A stretch of DNA of 42,306 bases from Terriglobia bacterium. GTDB taxonomy: Bacteria > Acidobacteriota > Terriglobia > Terriglobales > Acidobacteriaceae. Positions 1-10,511 of the stretch are shown piece by piece (the first letter of the stretch is position 1; each line of letters opens with the position of its first letter). The notes beneath the pieces were generated by a model. It made no database searches. It had not been told where the DNA came from and saw only the letters and a list, made by a program, of their open reading frames with translations. The translations under genes were made by a program, and so were the position numbers. The stretch spans positions 1 through 42,306 of the forward strand of contig JAIQFM010000010.1 in the NCBI GenBank assembly GCA_020073285.1, given 5' to 3'.

Positions 1-1
1 T

Positions 2-3526
<3,525 letters not shown>

Positions 3527-3556
3527 AACGGATTTACAGAAGCTGTACCCTGGATT

Positions 3557-3635
3557 TGTAGGCCCCGGCGTCCTCGCCGGGGCCGCGCTTTCCTTGCCCA
3601 AACACTCGACGCCGCGGGCGCCCTCGCCCGGCGGC
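3557..3635. repeat. Two-hairpin dispersed repeat, family B, copy 1
   Basis: Starts TGTAGG, then a 9-bp stem GCCCCGGCG / CGCCGGGGC (3562-3570 with 3575-3583, loop TCCT). About 30 nt later comes a second stem around CGGGCG / CGCCCG (3615-3620 with 3625-3630), with GC-rich flanks that pair with one bulge. The same layout recurs at 5392-5465. It sits just after the stop codon of the activase gene and has no T-run, so it is not a classic terminator. Confidence 0.8.
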
Positions 3636-3691
3636 TTACGCTCTGGACCGCCAGCTACGAGCTACCGCTTTCGTTGATTGGCGGCAATCGC

Positions 3692-4774
3692 CTAGGGAAC
3701 GCAATCGGTCGCAACCGCTTTTTTGATTTCAGGAGTCTTGCGGCTTTCAATCGCATCTTTCAGCCACTTGCGGACCGGCTTGATCGCCGTCATGTCATCG
3801 GTGCTGTAACGTGAATTCGCCTTGTTTTGTGTCGTGTCTCGCCGGTCGTTCTGGATGCCGAAGTAGCTGGAAAAGGCAAGGTTCTGGATGCCCTCCCCGC
3901 GCGCGATCGACATTACCGCGAAATCGGCTTCCCGCACCGCCATGCCGTTCGGCAGGTTGGAGTGCTCCAGGCCCTTCAGCTCTGGCGTGTCGAGCAACCG
4001 CCGCAGTTCGTCCAGTTGTTCCGCCGTGACCGAGCTCTCGTAAACCCGCGGCTTCGCCTGGAACGAAGGGTTCTGCTCGCCCCGTTCCAGATGGTAGTGG
4101 AGGTCCGGATACACGGTCGCGCAGGTGCGGCTCACGTAGCCATTAGCGACGTGTTCCAGCGAGATCCGCATGACAAACGGCGCCACCACGCCACTGCTGG
4201 ACGCCGCTCGCACGTGGCTCGACGAATCGACTGCTCCACGAAGGGCGGGAGCCACCGCGCGTTCGCCACTCGATTCGCAGTGCGTCGGCTCGCGCTTCAC
4301 GCTGGACGCTCCCGGCCGCTCTTTCGCCACCATGTCAAACCACTTGGTCAGCGGATCCAGAAAATTCGCGAACGGCTTCCGGCTCTCCGGAGTGCTGAAG
4401 GTCAGCCTCTGCCATCCCTCCTGCCGTCGAATGGCGAAATATAATTGCTCGAGGCTCTCGGTGCCCGGCGGTAAGCTGATCTGCTTCTGCGATAGCCGCC
4501 GTAGATCGTCGCTATTCAGCGACCGCTCCAATTCGGATATGCCGGCGGCAGGCAGCGTCCCGGCATAAACCTCGGATTTCGCCGGATAGATTTTTTCCAG
4601 CTCGTACTCGCCGCTTCGCTTCACCAGCACGCACACATTCTCATCCCGGCGTACGCGCTGCATGCGCACTAGGACTTCGTCTTCCGGACGCTGGGCTGGT
4701 GATTGCGCCCACAGCGTTGGGAGCGCTGTCAGCGTGCTACAGAGCAGTATGACAAGTCGCCGATGGAGGTTCAT
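3692..4774 (-). CDS. Secreted protein of unknown function with two similar halves
   Basis: A 360-residue product. Residues 1-23 form a signal peptide (basic start, hydrophobic core, LWAQ end). I do not recognise the family. Residues about 34-155 and about 205-345 look like two copies of one unit. Each has a Cys followed by aromatic/Glu-rich strands, a 'VY..(T/V)..(I/L)(S/D)EL.R.L....L..L' helix, a strand ending LTFS or LAFS, and a helix with P..KW. This points to an internal duplication. The linker between halves is Ser/Ala rich. The ATG at 4774 has only a weak ribosome-binding site but is followed directly by the signal peptide. The gene is convergent with the activase gene, and its stop is followed by copies of the element GTAGCT. 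Confidence 0.75.
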   Translation of the reverse strand: MNLHRRLVILLCSTLTALPTLWAQSPAQRPEDEVLVRMQRVRRDENVCVLVKRSGEYELEKIYPAKSEVYAGTLPAAGISELERSLNSDDLRRLSQKQISLPPGTESLEQLYFAIRRQEGWQRLTFSTPESRKPFANFLDPLTKWFDMVAKERPGASSVKREPTHCESSGERAVAPALRGAVDSSSHVRAASSSGVVAPFVMRISLEHVANGYVSRTCATVYPDLHYHLERGEQNPSFQAKPRVYESSVTAEQLDELRRLLDTPELKGLEHSNLPNGMAVREADFAVMSIARGEGIQNLAFSSYFGIQNDRRDTTQNKANSRYSTDDMTAIKPVRKWLKDAIESRKTPEIKKAVATDCVP

Positions 4775-4880
4775 AAAGTAAACCCGTTATTCTCCTTCCC
4801 AATCCTCTCGAATGGCAACACCAATATGCCGTCCGCGGCGTGCACCTGATAAAATCTGTCTCCATCGTGGGAGGAGGATT

Positions 4881-5354
4881 ATGGCTAACACATCCACCAA
4901 GACTCATTACATTCCCGCCGGCTACCAAACCGTTACGCCTTACCTGATCGTCCGCAACGCCGCCAAGGCCCTCGACTGGTACAAAAGCGTTCTCGGCGCC
5001 GTCGAGGAAATGCGTTTCCCCATGCCCGACGGCAAGATCGGGCACGCCGAAATCAAGTTCGGTGACTCTCACGTCATGCTGGCCGACGAATTCCCCGAGA
5101 TGAACGCCGTCAGCCCCGAAACCGTCGGCGGCACCGCCTCGGCCATCATGATCTACGTCGAAGACGTGGACTCCGTCTTTCACAAGGCTGTCGCCAACGG
5201 AGCGAAGGTGAAGCAGGATCTCCAGGACAAGTTCTACGGCGACCGCAACGCCACCATTTACGATCCCTTCGGCCACCAGTGGACCATTGCCACTCACGTC
5301 GAAGACGTCTCGCCCGAAGAAATGCAGCGCCGCATGGCCGCGATGCAGAAGTGA
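4881..5354 (+). CDS. VOC-superfamily (PhnB/glyoxalase-like) protein
   Basis: A 157-residue product. The start at 4881 is chosen because GGAGGAGG lies just upstream and because the family begins near this point; a longer frame from 4812 adds residues that do not fit. The sequence has the beta-alpha-beta-beta-beta arrangement of glyoxalase/bleomycin-resistance proteins: VTPYLIVRNAAKALDWYKSVLG opening, GHAEIKFGDSHVML in the first half, and DPFGHQWTIATH near the end, as in PhnB-like proteins. Metal-ligand positions His and Glu are present in part (GHAE, HQW), so a small metal-dependent enzyme or binding protein is possible, but the substrate cannot be told. Confidence 0.85.
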   Translation: MANTSTKTHYIPAGYQTVTPYLIVRNAAKALDWYKSVLGAVEEMRFPMPDGKIGHAEIKFGDSHVMLADEFPEMNAVSPETVGGTASAIMIYVEDVDSVFHKAVANGAKVKQDLQDKFYGDRNATIYDPFGHQWTIATHVEDVSPEEMQRRMAAMQK

Positions 5355-5391
5355 CCTGCGTCGCGAGACGAACGCAGTCGAACGTTGTACT

Positions 5392-5465
5392 TGTAGGCCC
5401 TGGCGCCTCGCCGGGGCCGCATCATTACTGTCCAAAGTGAATGTGGCGCGGGCGCCTCGCCCGCG
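5392..5465. repeat. Two-hairpin dispersed repeat, family B, copy 2
   Basis: Starts TTGTAGG, then a stem GCCCTGGCG / CGCCGGGGC (5397-5405 with 5409-5417) in which one C-G pair of copy 1 has become a T-G wobble. About 30 nt later there is a perfect 8-bp stem CGCGGGCG / CGCCCGCG (5447-5454 with 5458-5465). Same orientation and spacing as the copy at 3557-3635. The rest of the 5355-5565 gap holds nothing else that I recognise. Confidence 0.8.
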
Positions 5466-5565
5466 ATGTCCTCGGTTGTCAGGCCTGCGCATCCGACGCC
5501 GCGAACGTCTGTCGCGATCCGCTCCTCTCCATGTAAAATGCTCCCAGGGGTCGAGGAACGCACGG

Positions 5566-5850
5566 ATGGCAATGGAATCCGACAAGGTGATGTTCGAGAT
5601 CTACCGCGAAGCCGCTTACACCGGCAAATTCCGCGTCGTCTACTACACCGAGCTGAACGAGAACAACAAGGAGTGGGAGATCAACCGCGCCCTCTCCGGC
5701 GAGCATTTCTACGACGGCTTCATCAAGAACTATCGCAAGGACGAGGCCAAGGACATCGTGGACTCCATCCTGAAGCGCCTCAACGACGGCGAAAAGCTCA
5801 CCTCGGAAGACGTCGAAAACGCCCTCAGTGAGCACATCGCGGCAGGATAG
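5566..5850 (+). CDS. Small conserved-looking hypothetical protein
   Basis: A 94-residue acidic, probably cytoplasmic protein with no signal peptide or membrane segment. The ATG at 5566 is taken because GAGGAACG lies just upstream (5553-5560) and the sequence before it is repeat-derived. The sequence reads as a compact alpha/beta domain: a strand (FRVVYYTELNENNKEW), then helices (FYDGFIKNYRKDEAKDIVDSIL) ending in a charged helix. I do not recognise a family. It lies upstream of the ferredoxin gene in the same direction, so the two may be co-expressed, although 199 nt of repeats separate them. Confidence 0.7.
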   Translation: MAMESDKVMFEIYREAAYTGKFRVVYYTELNENNKEWEINRALSGEHFYDGFIKNYRKDEAKDIVDSILKRLNDGEKLTSEDVENALSEHIAAG

Positions 5851-6047
5851 TCTGTCGGTCTATCAGTCTCTCGGTCCATCAGTGAAGGCGGCCGCGGGAT
5901 AGTCTTTCGGTCTATCAGTCTCTCGGTCCATCAGTGAAGGCGGCCCCGACAGACCGATAGACTGACAGACTGATAGACTGAACGACCGATGGACCGACAG
6001 ACCGACAGACCGACAGACTGACAAACTGACGAACTGAGAAACTGAGA
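5845..6047. repeat. Octamer array in inverted arms, with a 52-bp duplication that includes a gene end
   Basis: From the TAG stop of the upstream gene, units of 8 bp run as CTGTCGGT, CTATCAGT, CTCTCGGT, CCATCAGT (consensus NNNTCRGT). The block including the last codons (GGATAGTCT, 5845-5853) is repeated 52 bp on (5897-5905). From about 5943 the array switches to the complementary form, CCGACAGA, CCGATAGA, CTGACAGA and so on (consensus CYGAYNGA), about 13 units up to the ferredoxin start. The arms could fold together into a long imperfect hairpin. Confidence 0.9.
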
Positions 6048-6049
6048 CA

Positions 6050-6418
6050 ATGTCCACACAACCGCAGCCCGGCCTCGTTCCCGACGAACTCAAGCACGAG
6101 CCTCGTTCCAAGGGCCTCACCACCGCGCGCAAGAAGAAACCCAAAGAGCTGGCCGTGATCACCGAATGTTGCACCGGATGCGCCGGTTCGCCCGCCTGCG
6201 TCGAATACTGCCCGGTGGAAGACTGCATGTTCTGGGTTCCCGACGAAGATCATCCGCCCTTCGGCCGCATCCAGGTGGATCCTCTGCTCTGCATCGGCTG
6301 CAAGAAGTGCATCAGCAAAGGTCCCGACGGCTGCTTCCTCGACGGCTGCCCCTGGGACGCCATCGTCATGGTGGACACTCCCGAGGTCGAAAAAGAAGTT
6401 GGCGTCATGCCCTACTAG
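6050..6418 (+). CDS. Ferredoxin-like protein with two [4Fe-4S] binding motifs
   Basis: A 122-residue soluble protein. Cysteine set 1 is ECCTGCAGSPACVEYCP (residues about 41-58) and set 2 is LCIGCKKC followed by a loop and DGCFLDGCPWDAI (about 80-108), matching a two-cluster bacterial-type ferredoxin with an insertion in the second site. Residues 1-35 are a basic tail without a signal peptide. The ATG at 6050 follows directly on the octamer array, and no strong ribosome-binding site is seen. It presumably carries electrons at low potential in the cytoplasm; its partner is not shown by the context, though the activase at the left edge would need such a donor. Confidence 0.88.
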   Translation: MSTQPQPGLVPDELKHEPRSKGLTTARKKKPKELAVITECCTGCAGSPACVEYCPVEDCMFWVPDEDHPPFGRIQVDPLLCIGCKKCISKGPDGCFLDGCPWDAIVMVDTPEVEKEVGVMPY

Positions 6419-6816
6419 AACGGTCGTTCACGATAAATTTGAACGGATGGTGGGCCACATCTGCCCGGTTTTGGCAGATGTGGGTTGCCATGTGCGCACT
6501 CACGAATTTCTTAAGCTCACGACAAAATCAAACGCGTGTCGTCCCGAGCGAGCGCGGCCCGCTGGAGCTTGCCCTGAGAGCAGCGAAAGGGCCGTGCGAG
6601 TCGAGGGACCTTGCGTCTTGCACCCCGCGTTGCTCACCGCAACATCGTGCGTCACCGTGGAAGCGGTGGGCTTCAGCCCGCCGGAACCAGCGCCCGCAGG
6701 CGGCGGCTTTAGAGGCTGTGGCACACGCAACCCCAGAGCTGCACATGCAAGCCCTTTGGTGCGAAGATTGCAAACCGAAGACCAATCGTCGATTTCGCTT
6801 CCCCTGTCTACTGTTC
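6419..6816. other. 398-nt gap without a supported gene; one hairpin of family C
   Basis: Near the left end is an 11-bp stem CCACATCTGCC / GGCAGATGTGG (6455-6465 with 6473-6483, loop CGGTTTT). It has no T-run, so it is a hairpin repeat rather than a clear terminator. Its loop region GCCCGGTTTTGGC is identical to that of the element inside ctaB (16792-16804, other strand). The remainder has open frames on both strands, but none has a good start or a recognisable product. Confidence 0.7.
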
Positions 6817-7206
6817 TCAAGTTGAGCGGCTAGCGCCGGCCCGCGTGGCGAAGCGTCCCATGGCGGCGCCAAGATTACCGAGCACCTGGGCCCATTCCAC
6901 CAGGTGCCGTTCACCTGCCTTGGTGAGCGCATACACTCGCCGCGCAGGGCCGCCGTTGCGAGTGTCCCAACTCGACACCACGTAGCCGTTTTGCTCCAGC
7001 CGCCGCAGGGTTCGATACAGCGCCGCCCCTTCTATCCGGCCATCCGTCAACGCATACTGGTTGAGATTGGCGGCAAGATCATACCCATACGAGTGTCCCT
7101 TATCTTTCAGCATCAGCAGAAGGACAGGCTCCACAAAACGGTAGATATTGCCCATCGCACAGGTACAAGGGTCGTCTCCGTGGCGAGGACACACAGCACG
7201 CCGCAT
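6817..7206 (-). CDS. PadR-family transcriptional regulator with N-terminal cysteines
   Basis: A 129-residue protein. Residues 22-110 are a PadR winged helix: EPVLLLMLKDKGHSYGYDL, then GALYRTLRRLEQNGYVVSSWDT and a wing with GPARRVYALTKAG. The first 18 residues hold Cys6, Cys13 and Cys15 (CPRHGDD..CTC), which could bind a metal or an Fe-S cluster or act as a redox switch; that role is inferred. The ATG at 7206 has an ACGGAG site upstream. It is divergent from the NifX-like gene, and the palindrome at 7376-7394 lies between them, so it probably represses that gene and perhaps itself. Confidence 0.88.
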   Translation of the reverse strand: MRRAVCPRHGDDPCTCAMGNIYRFVEPVLLLMLKDKGHSYGYDLAANLNQYALTDGRIEGAALYRTLRRLEQNGYVVSSWDTRNGGPARRVYALTKAGERHLVEWAQVLGNLGAAMGRFATRAGASRST

Positions 7207-7375
7207 TTACCATTCTCCGTTTTTGCATTTCTCGCGCCCGCGTTCGTCACGCTCACTGCTTCTTTCTCGCGTGGCCTTGGCGCAGATCCCGAACACGTAA
7301 GACATCAGCACCTCGAATGCAGTGGGCACGAATTGTGTGCTGCTGATTTTTATTTATATCGTTGCAAGCAGCATT

Positions 7376-7394
7376 TAGATGTATATTACATCTA
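7376..7394. promoter_or_regulatory. Candidate PadR operator
   Basis: Perfect 8-bp inverted repeat TAGATGTA-TAT-TACATCTA in an AT-rich stretch between the divergent PadR and NifX-like genes. It holds ATGT and ACAT half-sites as in PadR-family operators, though the spacing between them (5 nt) is shorter than the ATGT-N8-ACAT form usually cited. It is 114 nt upstream of the NifX-like start and 169 nt upstream of the PadR start. Confidence 0.65.
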
Positions 7395-7508
7395 GCCAGA
7401 GTTGAAGTCAACTATCCTGCCTCCGGCCTGCGCCAATTTTGCGCTGGTTTGGCCGGGGCGGGAATCATCGCGGCTCTGAAAGCAGCAAGTCTTTTATAGG
7501 AGAAAGCA

Positions 7509-8003
7509 ATGAGCAAAGTTGGGTTTACCACGCTATTAAACAGGGAAGATTCGGTCCTATCGCCACATTTCGGAATGGCCAAGTGGGTCATGATTCGCGA
7601 TGACGACGCCGGCGAGACTAGGTTCGAGCAGAACACCGGCCTCTCTGGCCGCGCGGTAGTGGATATTCTGGCGCGCGCCGGATGCAGCGATGCGGTGTTC
7701 ACCGAGATCGGACACGGCGCGTTTCGCCACCTGCAGGAGGCTGGGATCCGGGCCTGGCTCGCGCCGGCGAATCTTCCCGTCCCGCAGCTGCTGGAGCGCC
7801 TCAGCCGCGGTGAGCTCTCCCCGGCCAAGGGGCCGACGCAAACGTCCTCAGGCACCGGCCGCTCTGAGCGAAGCGGTGCAGGCTGCTGTGCAACCGCGGG
7901 ACACGGCGTCGGAGTCGATCGCGCGCCTGGCTGCTGCGGGCAGCAACGCCATGGGCGCGGCCACCAAGAGCGAGCCGGGGTGCAAATCCAACACAACCCT
8001 TAG
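7509..8003 (+). CDS. NifX/NafY-like dinitrogenase iron-molybdenum cofactor-binding protein
   Basis: A 164-residue protein with AGGAGA upstream of its ATG. Residues 5-105 match the ribonuclease-H-like fold of the NifB/NifX/VnfX C-terminal family: a strand, the SPHFGMAKWVMIRDDD segment, an RAVVDILARAGCSDAVFTEIGHGAF helix-strand unit, and a helix with AGIRAWLAP. In the family this domain holds Fe-Mo cofactor precursors or related metal clusters; many non-diazotroph members have unknown roles. The tail (about 120-164) is rich in Gly, Cys and His with two CC pairs, as often seen at the end of such proteins. No nif genes lie in the window. The divergent Cys-bearing PadR gene is the likely regulator. 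Confidence 0.8.
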   Translation: MSKVGFTTLLNREDSVLSPHFGMAKWVMIRDDDAGETRFEQNTGLSGRAVVDILARAGCSDAVFTEIGHGAFRHLQEAGIRAWLAPANLPVPQLLERLSRGELSPAKGPTQTSSGTGRSERSGAGCCATAGHGVGVDRAPGCCGQQRHGRGHQERAGVQIQHNP

Positions 8004-8062
8004 AGCCGCGGCGTCATGCCCTACTGAGCCTGGCGGTTGGCCACTCATCAAAACCCAATCCT

Positions 8063-8134
8063 GAGGTTGCCCCACCCTTGTCTCGCCAGGCGAGAGCCTG
8101 TCCTGAGCGGACCGATGAGCGAGACAGGGTGGGG
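8063..8134. repeat. CCCACCC hairpin repeat
   Basis: Starts AGGTTG then CCCCACCC (8070-8077), and closes with GGGTGGGG (8127-8134). Inside, TTGTCTCG pairs with CGAGACA, giving a stem of about 15 bp with one bulge, and TCTCGCC/GGCGAGA can form an alternative hairpin. The same AGGTTGCCCCACCCTT opening occurs on the minus strand inside ctaB (16780-16849). It lies between the NifX-like gene and the permease. Confidence 0.75.
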
Positions 8135-8213
8135 ATTTTCCGCAGTTGGCCCCTGACTACTTTTCAGCAGCCTGCCAGAAGCACGCTGTTGATTGTGATA
8201 CAAACGGTGCGAA

Positions 8214-9536
8214 ATGAGCACCGGGCAAAGCGGACGGGCGCAAACTGGGCTGCTGCGGGCCATTGGCCGCTGGAGCCTGGTCGCATTGACGATCAATTCG
8301 GTGATTGGCAGCGGCGTCTTCGGGCTGCCGTCCACCTACGCCGCACTTCTGGGCGCGTACAGCACGGTGGCGGTGCTAATCGGCGGAGTGGCCATGGGGA
8401 TCATCATGGCCTGCTTTGCCGAGGTTGCTTCGCAATTCTCCGAGGCGGGTGGACCGTACCTTTATGCCAGCACCGCTTTCGGCCGGCTGGTTGGAATCCT
8501 CGTCGGCTGGATGCTTTACCTATCGCAAGCTGCGGCGCCCGCCGCCAATGCCAATCTTTTTGTCATCTACCTGGCTCAGTTCTGGCCGGCGGCAAAAGAA
8601 CCCTGGCCGCGTTTTGCGCTCTTGACATTGCTGGTCGGATTGCTGACGTTGATCAACATCGTTGGCGTACGACAGGGAACTGCCGTCAGCAACGTGTTCA
8701 CGGTGGCCAAAGTCGTTCCTTTGCTGGTTGTCATCCTGGCGGGAACCGCCGCAATCCTCTTGCGCCCATCGGCTATCTCAGGTCCTGCAATCCACATATC
8801 CGGGAATTCATGGTTGCAGGCGATGGTGCTCATCGTTTTCGCCTACGGCGGCTTCGAGTCTGCGCTCTCCCCTATGAGTGAAGCCCGGAATCCCCGGCGG
8901 GATATTGCGTTCGCCTTGTTGATCTCCCTGATCAGTTGCATGGTCATTTACGCGCTCATTCAGTGGGTTGTTGTCGGCGTGCTCGGGCCGGCGGCTACCA
9001 GCGATCGTCCACTGGCCGAGGTGGCGCATGTGACCATGGGCGGGCGCGGAGCCACCCTGGTCGCCCTCGGAGCGCTGGTCTCCATGTATGGATACCTCGG
9101 AGCAAAACTGCTTGCCATGCCGCGCGTGACCTTTGCGCTGGCGGAACGCGGCGATCTGCCACACCTATTTTCCGCCGTCAGCCGCCGCTTCCACACCCCA
9201 TGGTTCTCGATTCTGGTTTATGCAGTTGTGATTTGGGCGCTGGCGATCGGCGGCAGCTTTAAGTGGAACGTCTCCCTTTCGGTGGTGGCCCGTGTCTTCC
9301 ATTACGGTGTTGGTTGTGCGGCTCTTATCGTGCTGCGCCGCAGACAGCCGGCAGCAGCGCTGTTCCGGCTTCCTGGCGGTCCCATATTTGCTGTCATCGG
9401 CATCCTGCTGTGCCTGGTGTTACTCACCCAGGTGGACCTGACTGAATCCCGGATCATAGGGGCCACCGCCGCCGCCGCCCTGCTTAACTGGGCATGGGTC
9501 AGAAGTAAGAAATCAGACGTGGCATTGCAGAAGTGA
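8214..9536 (+). CDS. APC-superfamily amino-acid permease
   Basis: A 440-residue integral membrane protein with about 12 hydrophobic segments. The first helix carries the family signature INSVIGSGVFGLP (residues about 27-39), the unwound substrate-binding segment of APC transporters, and a later segment has FAYGGFESA, the matching motif in helix 6. It is expected to exchange or import amino acids or polyamines; specificity cannot be read. The ATG at 8214 lacks a good ribosome-binding site, but the helix-1 position supports it. It stands alone, with a hairpin repeat upstream and AGCTACC repeats (9559-9576) after the stop. Confidence 0.9.
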   Translation: MSTGQSGRAQTGLLRAIGRWSLVALTINSVIGSGVFGLPSTYAALLGAYSTVAVLIGGVAMGIIMACFAEVASQFSEAGGPYLYASTAFGRLVGILVGWMLYLSQAAAPAANANLFVIYLAQFWPAAKEPWPRFALLTLLVGLLTLINIVGVRQGTAVSNVFTVAKVVPLLVVILAGTAAILLRPSAISGPAIHISGNSWLQAMVLIVFAYGGFESALSPMSEARNPRRDIAFALLISLISCMVIYALIQWVVVGVLGPAATSDRPLAEVAHVTMGGRGATLVALGALVSMYGYLGAKLLAMPRVTFALAERGDLPHLFSAVSRRFHTPWFSILVYAVVIWALAIGGSFKWNVSLSVVARVFHYGVGCAALIVLRRRQPAAALFRLPGGPIFAVIGILLCLVLLTQVDLTESRIIGATAAAALLNWAWVRSKKSDVALQK

Positions 9537-9770
9537 AACCAGAGGGTCACCTTTCGCCAGCTACCAGCTACCAATTCGAGTCCGCGAATCGAATTCCCAA
9601 CGCCATCATCCAACTACCGTAACAAGGCCTGGGCGCCCCATTAACTATATGGTAAATTTTCATCATTGCGCGCTGGTCGGCACTCGTCCTTGCCGTGCTA
9701 GTTGGACCAGTTCCAGATCACCTGGGCTTTTTCGCAGGTTACCTGCACGTAAGTTGTTGGATTTCCATAG
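9537..9770. other. Gap with AGCTACC units; no supported gene
   Basis: Near 9559-9576 there are two to three AGCTACC heptamer units soon after the permease stop, the same unit class as at 3650 and 11373-11423. The rest is AT-richer than its surroundings around 9640-9665. A purine-rich ribosome-binding-site-like run GGGGAGGGGGG lies at 9777-9787, just outside the gap and before the DUF420 frame. Confidence 0.5.
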
Positions 9771-9845
9771 AGGGCAGGGGAGGGGGGTAGCGTAACTACG
9801 AATACGATATCAAATCTGTCATCGTTACCAACTATTAACGCAATC

Positions 9846-10232
9846 TTGAACGGCTCAAGCGCGGTTTTGATCGTCGCCGCGCGCAATGCCATTCGCCGCC
9901 GAAACATCGCCCTGCATCGCGCCCTGATGATTTCCGCGACCGTGACTTCGTCTCTCTTCTTCGCCTCTTACGTCTACTATCACGCGCACGTTGGCAGCGT
10001 TCATTTCCCAGGTCAAGGCTTCGCGCGTCCTGTATATTTCGCGATCCTCTTTACGCACACCATGCTTGCCGCGACTGTTCCGCCGCTCGTCATCATCACC
10101 CTGACACTCGGCCTGCGCCGCCGCGATCAGCGCCACAAAAGAATCGCACGCTGGACCTATCCGATTTGGTTGTATGTTTCCGTCACCGGTGTTGTGATCT
10201 ACTTGATGCTGTACCAGTTCTTCCGCGCGTGA
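9846..10232 (+). CDS. DUF420 membrane protein (start uncertain)
   Basis: At least 128 residues with four hydrophobic segments. The RRRNIALHRALMISA segment followed by SYVYYHA and the final helix VYLMLYQFF match DUF420 proteins, which often lie near cytochrome oxidase genes in Gram-negative bacteria and Bacilli. Their function is not settled. The given start is TTG at 9846. Similarity to the usual family opening (LP.(L/I)NA.LN..SAVL) continues upstream in the same frame to about 9816, and the frame stays open to 9771, but it has no ATG or GTG. A strong purine run (9777-9787) lies 10 nt before an ACG codon at 9798. So the true start is either TTG, a rare codon, or an ATG lost by mutation or base error. 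Confidence 0.75.
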   Translation: MNGSSAVLIVAARNAIRRRNIALHRALMISATVTSSLFFASYVYYHAHVGSVHFPGQGFARPVYFAILFTHTMLAATVPPLVIITLTLGLRRRDQRHKRIARWTYPIWLYVSVTGVVIYLMLYQFFRA

Positions 10233-10235
10233 TTC

Positions 10236-10505
10236 ATGCCGCTCGTCAAGCTCAAGATCGATGTCGGTGGAACCGTTGGCCACGAAGCTTGGTTCGCGCT
10301 CCAGCAGTATCCCGAGAGCCAAGGCGCGTTCTTCGGTCCTGAATTCGGCTCCAGCGGAGCTTGTAAGCATCCTGCCAACATTCCGCATCCCAAAGGCGAA
10401 TGGATCGGCGCGGAAGTTCTGGTCGCCACCAGTTTGCTCGCGCAGTATGCGATGTCGCATTATCTGGAGCAGGAGCGCGTGCTCGACGTCGATATCGAGG
10501 AGTGA
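10236..10505 (+). CDS. Small hypothetical protein
   Basis: An 89-residue acidic soluble protein starting 3 nt after the DUF420 stop, so probably translated by coupling. It has no signal peptide, no membrane segment and no motif that I recognise. Visible features are an alternation of short strands (LVKLKIDVGGTVGHEAW), a Gly/Phe/Pro-rich middle (FFGPEFGSSGACKHP) and an acidic C-terminal helix. The tight spacing to DUF420 upstream and the HEAT protein 6 nt downstream suggests a three-gene operon. Confidence 0.65.
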   Translation: MPLVKLKIDVGGTVGHEAWFALQQYPESQGAFFGPEFGSSGACKHPANIPHPKGEWIGAEVLVATSLLAQYAMSHYLEQERVLDVDIEE

Positions 10506-10511
10506 GGACTT

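Noticed and set aside
5851-6047. CRISPR array
   Set aside because: Units are 8 bp, adjoining and degenerate, without unique spacers of 25-40 bp, and no cas genes are seen.
6455-6483. Rho-independent terminator of the ferredoxin gene
   Set aside because: The stem is strong, but no T-run follows, and the same core occurs inside ctaB, so it is treated as a dispersed hairpin.
9698-9907. Minus-strand frame of 69 codons ending in QVTCEKAQVIWNWSN
   Set aside because: It overlaps the DUF420 coding region in antisense, has no ribosome-binding site, and only the last 25 residues look natural. It could be the end of a decayed gene, but I cannot support it.
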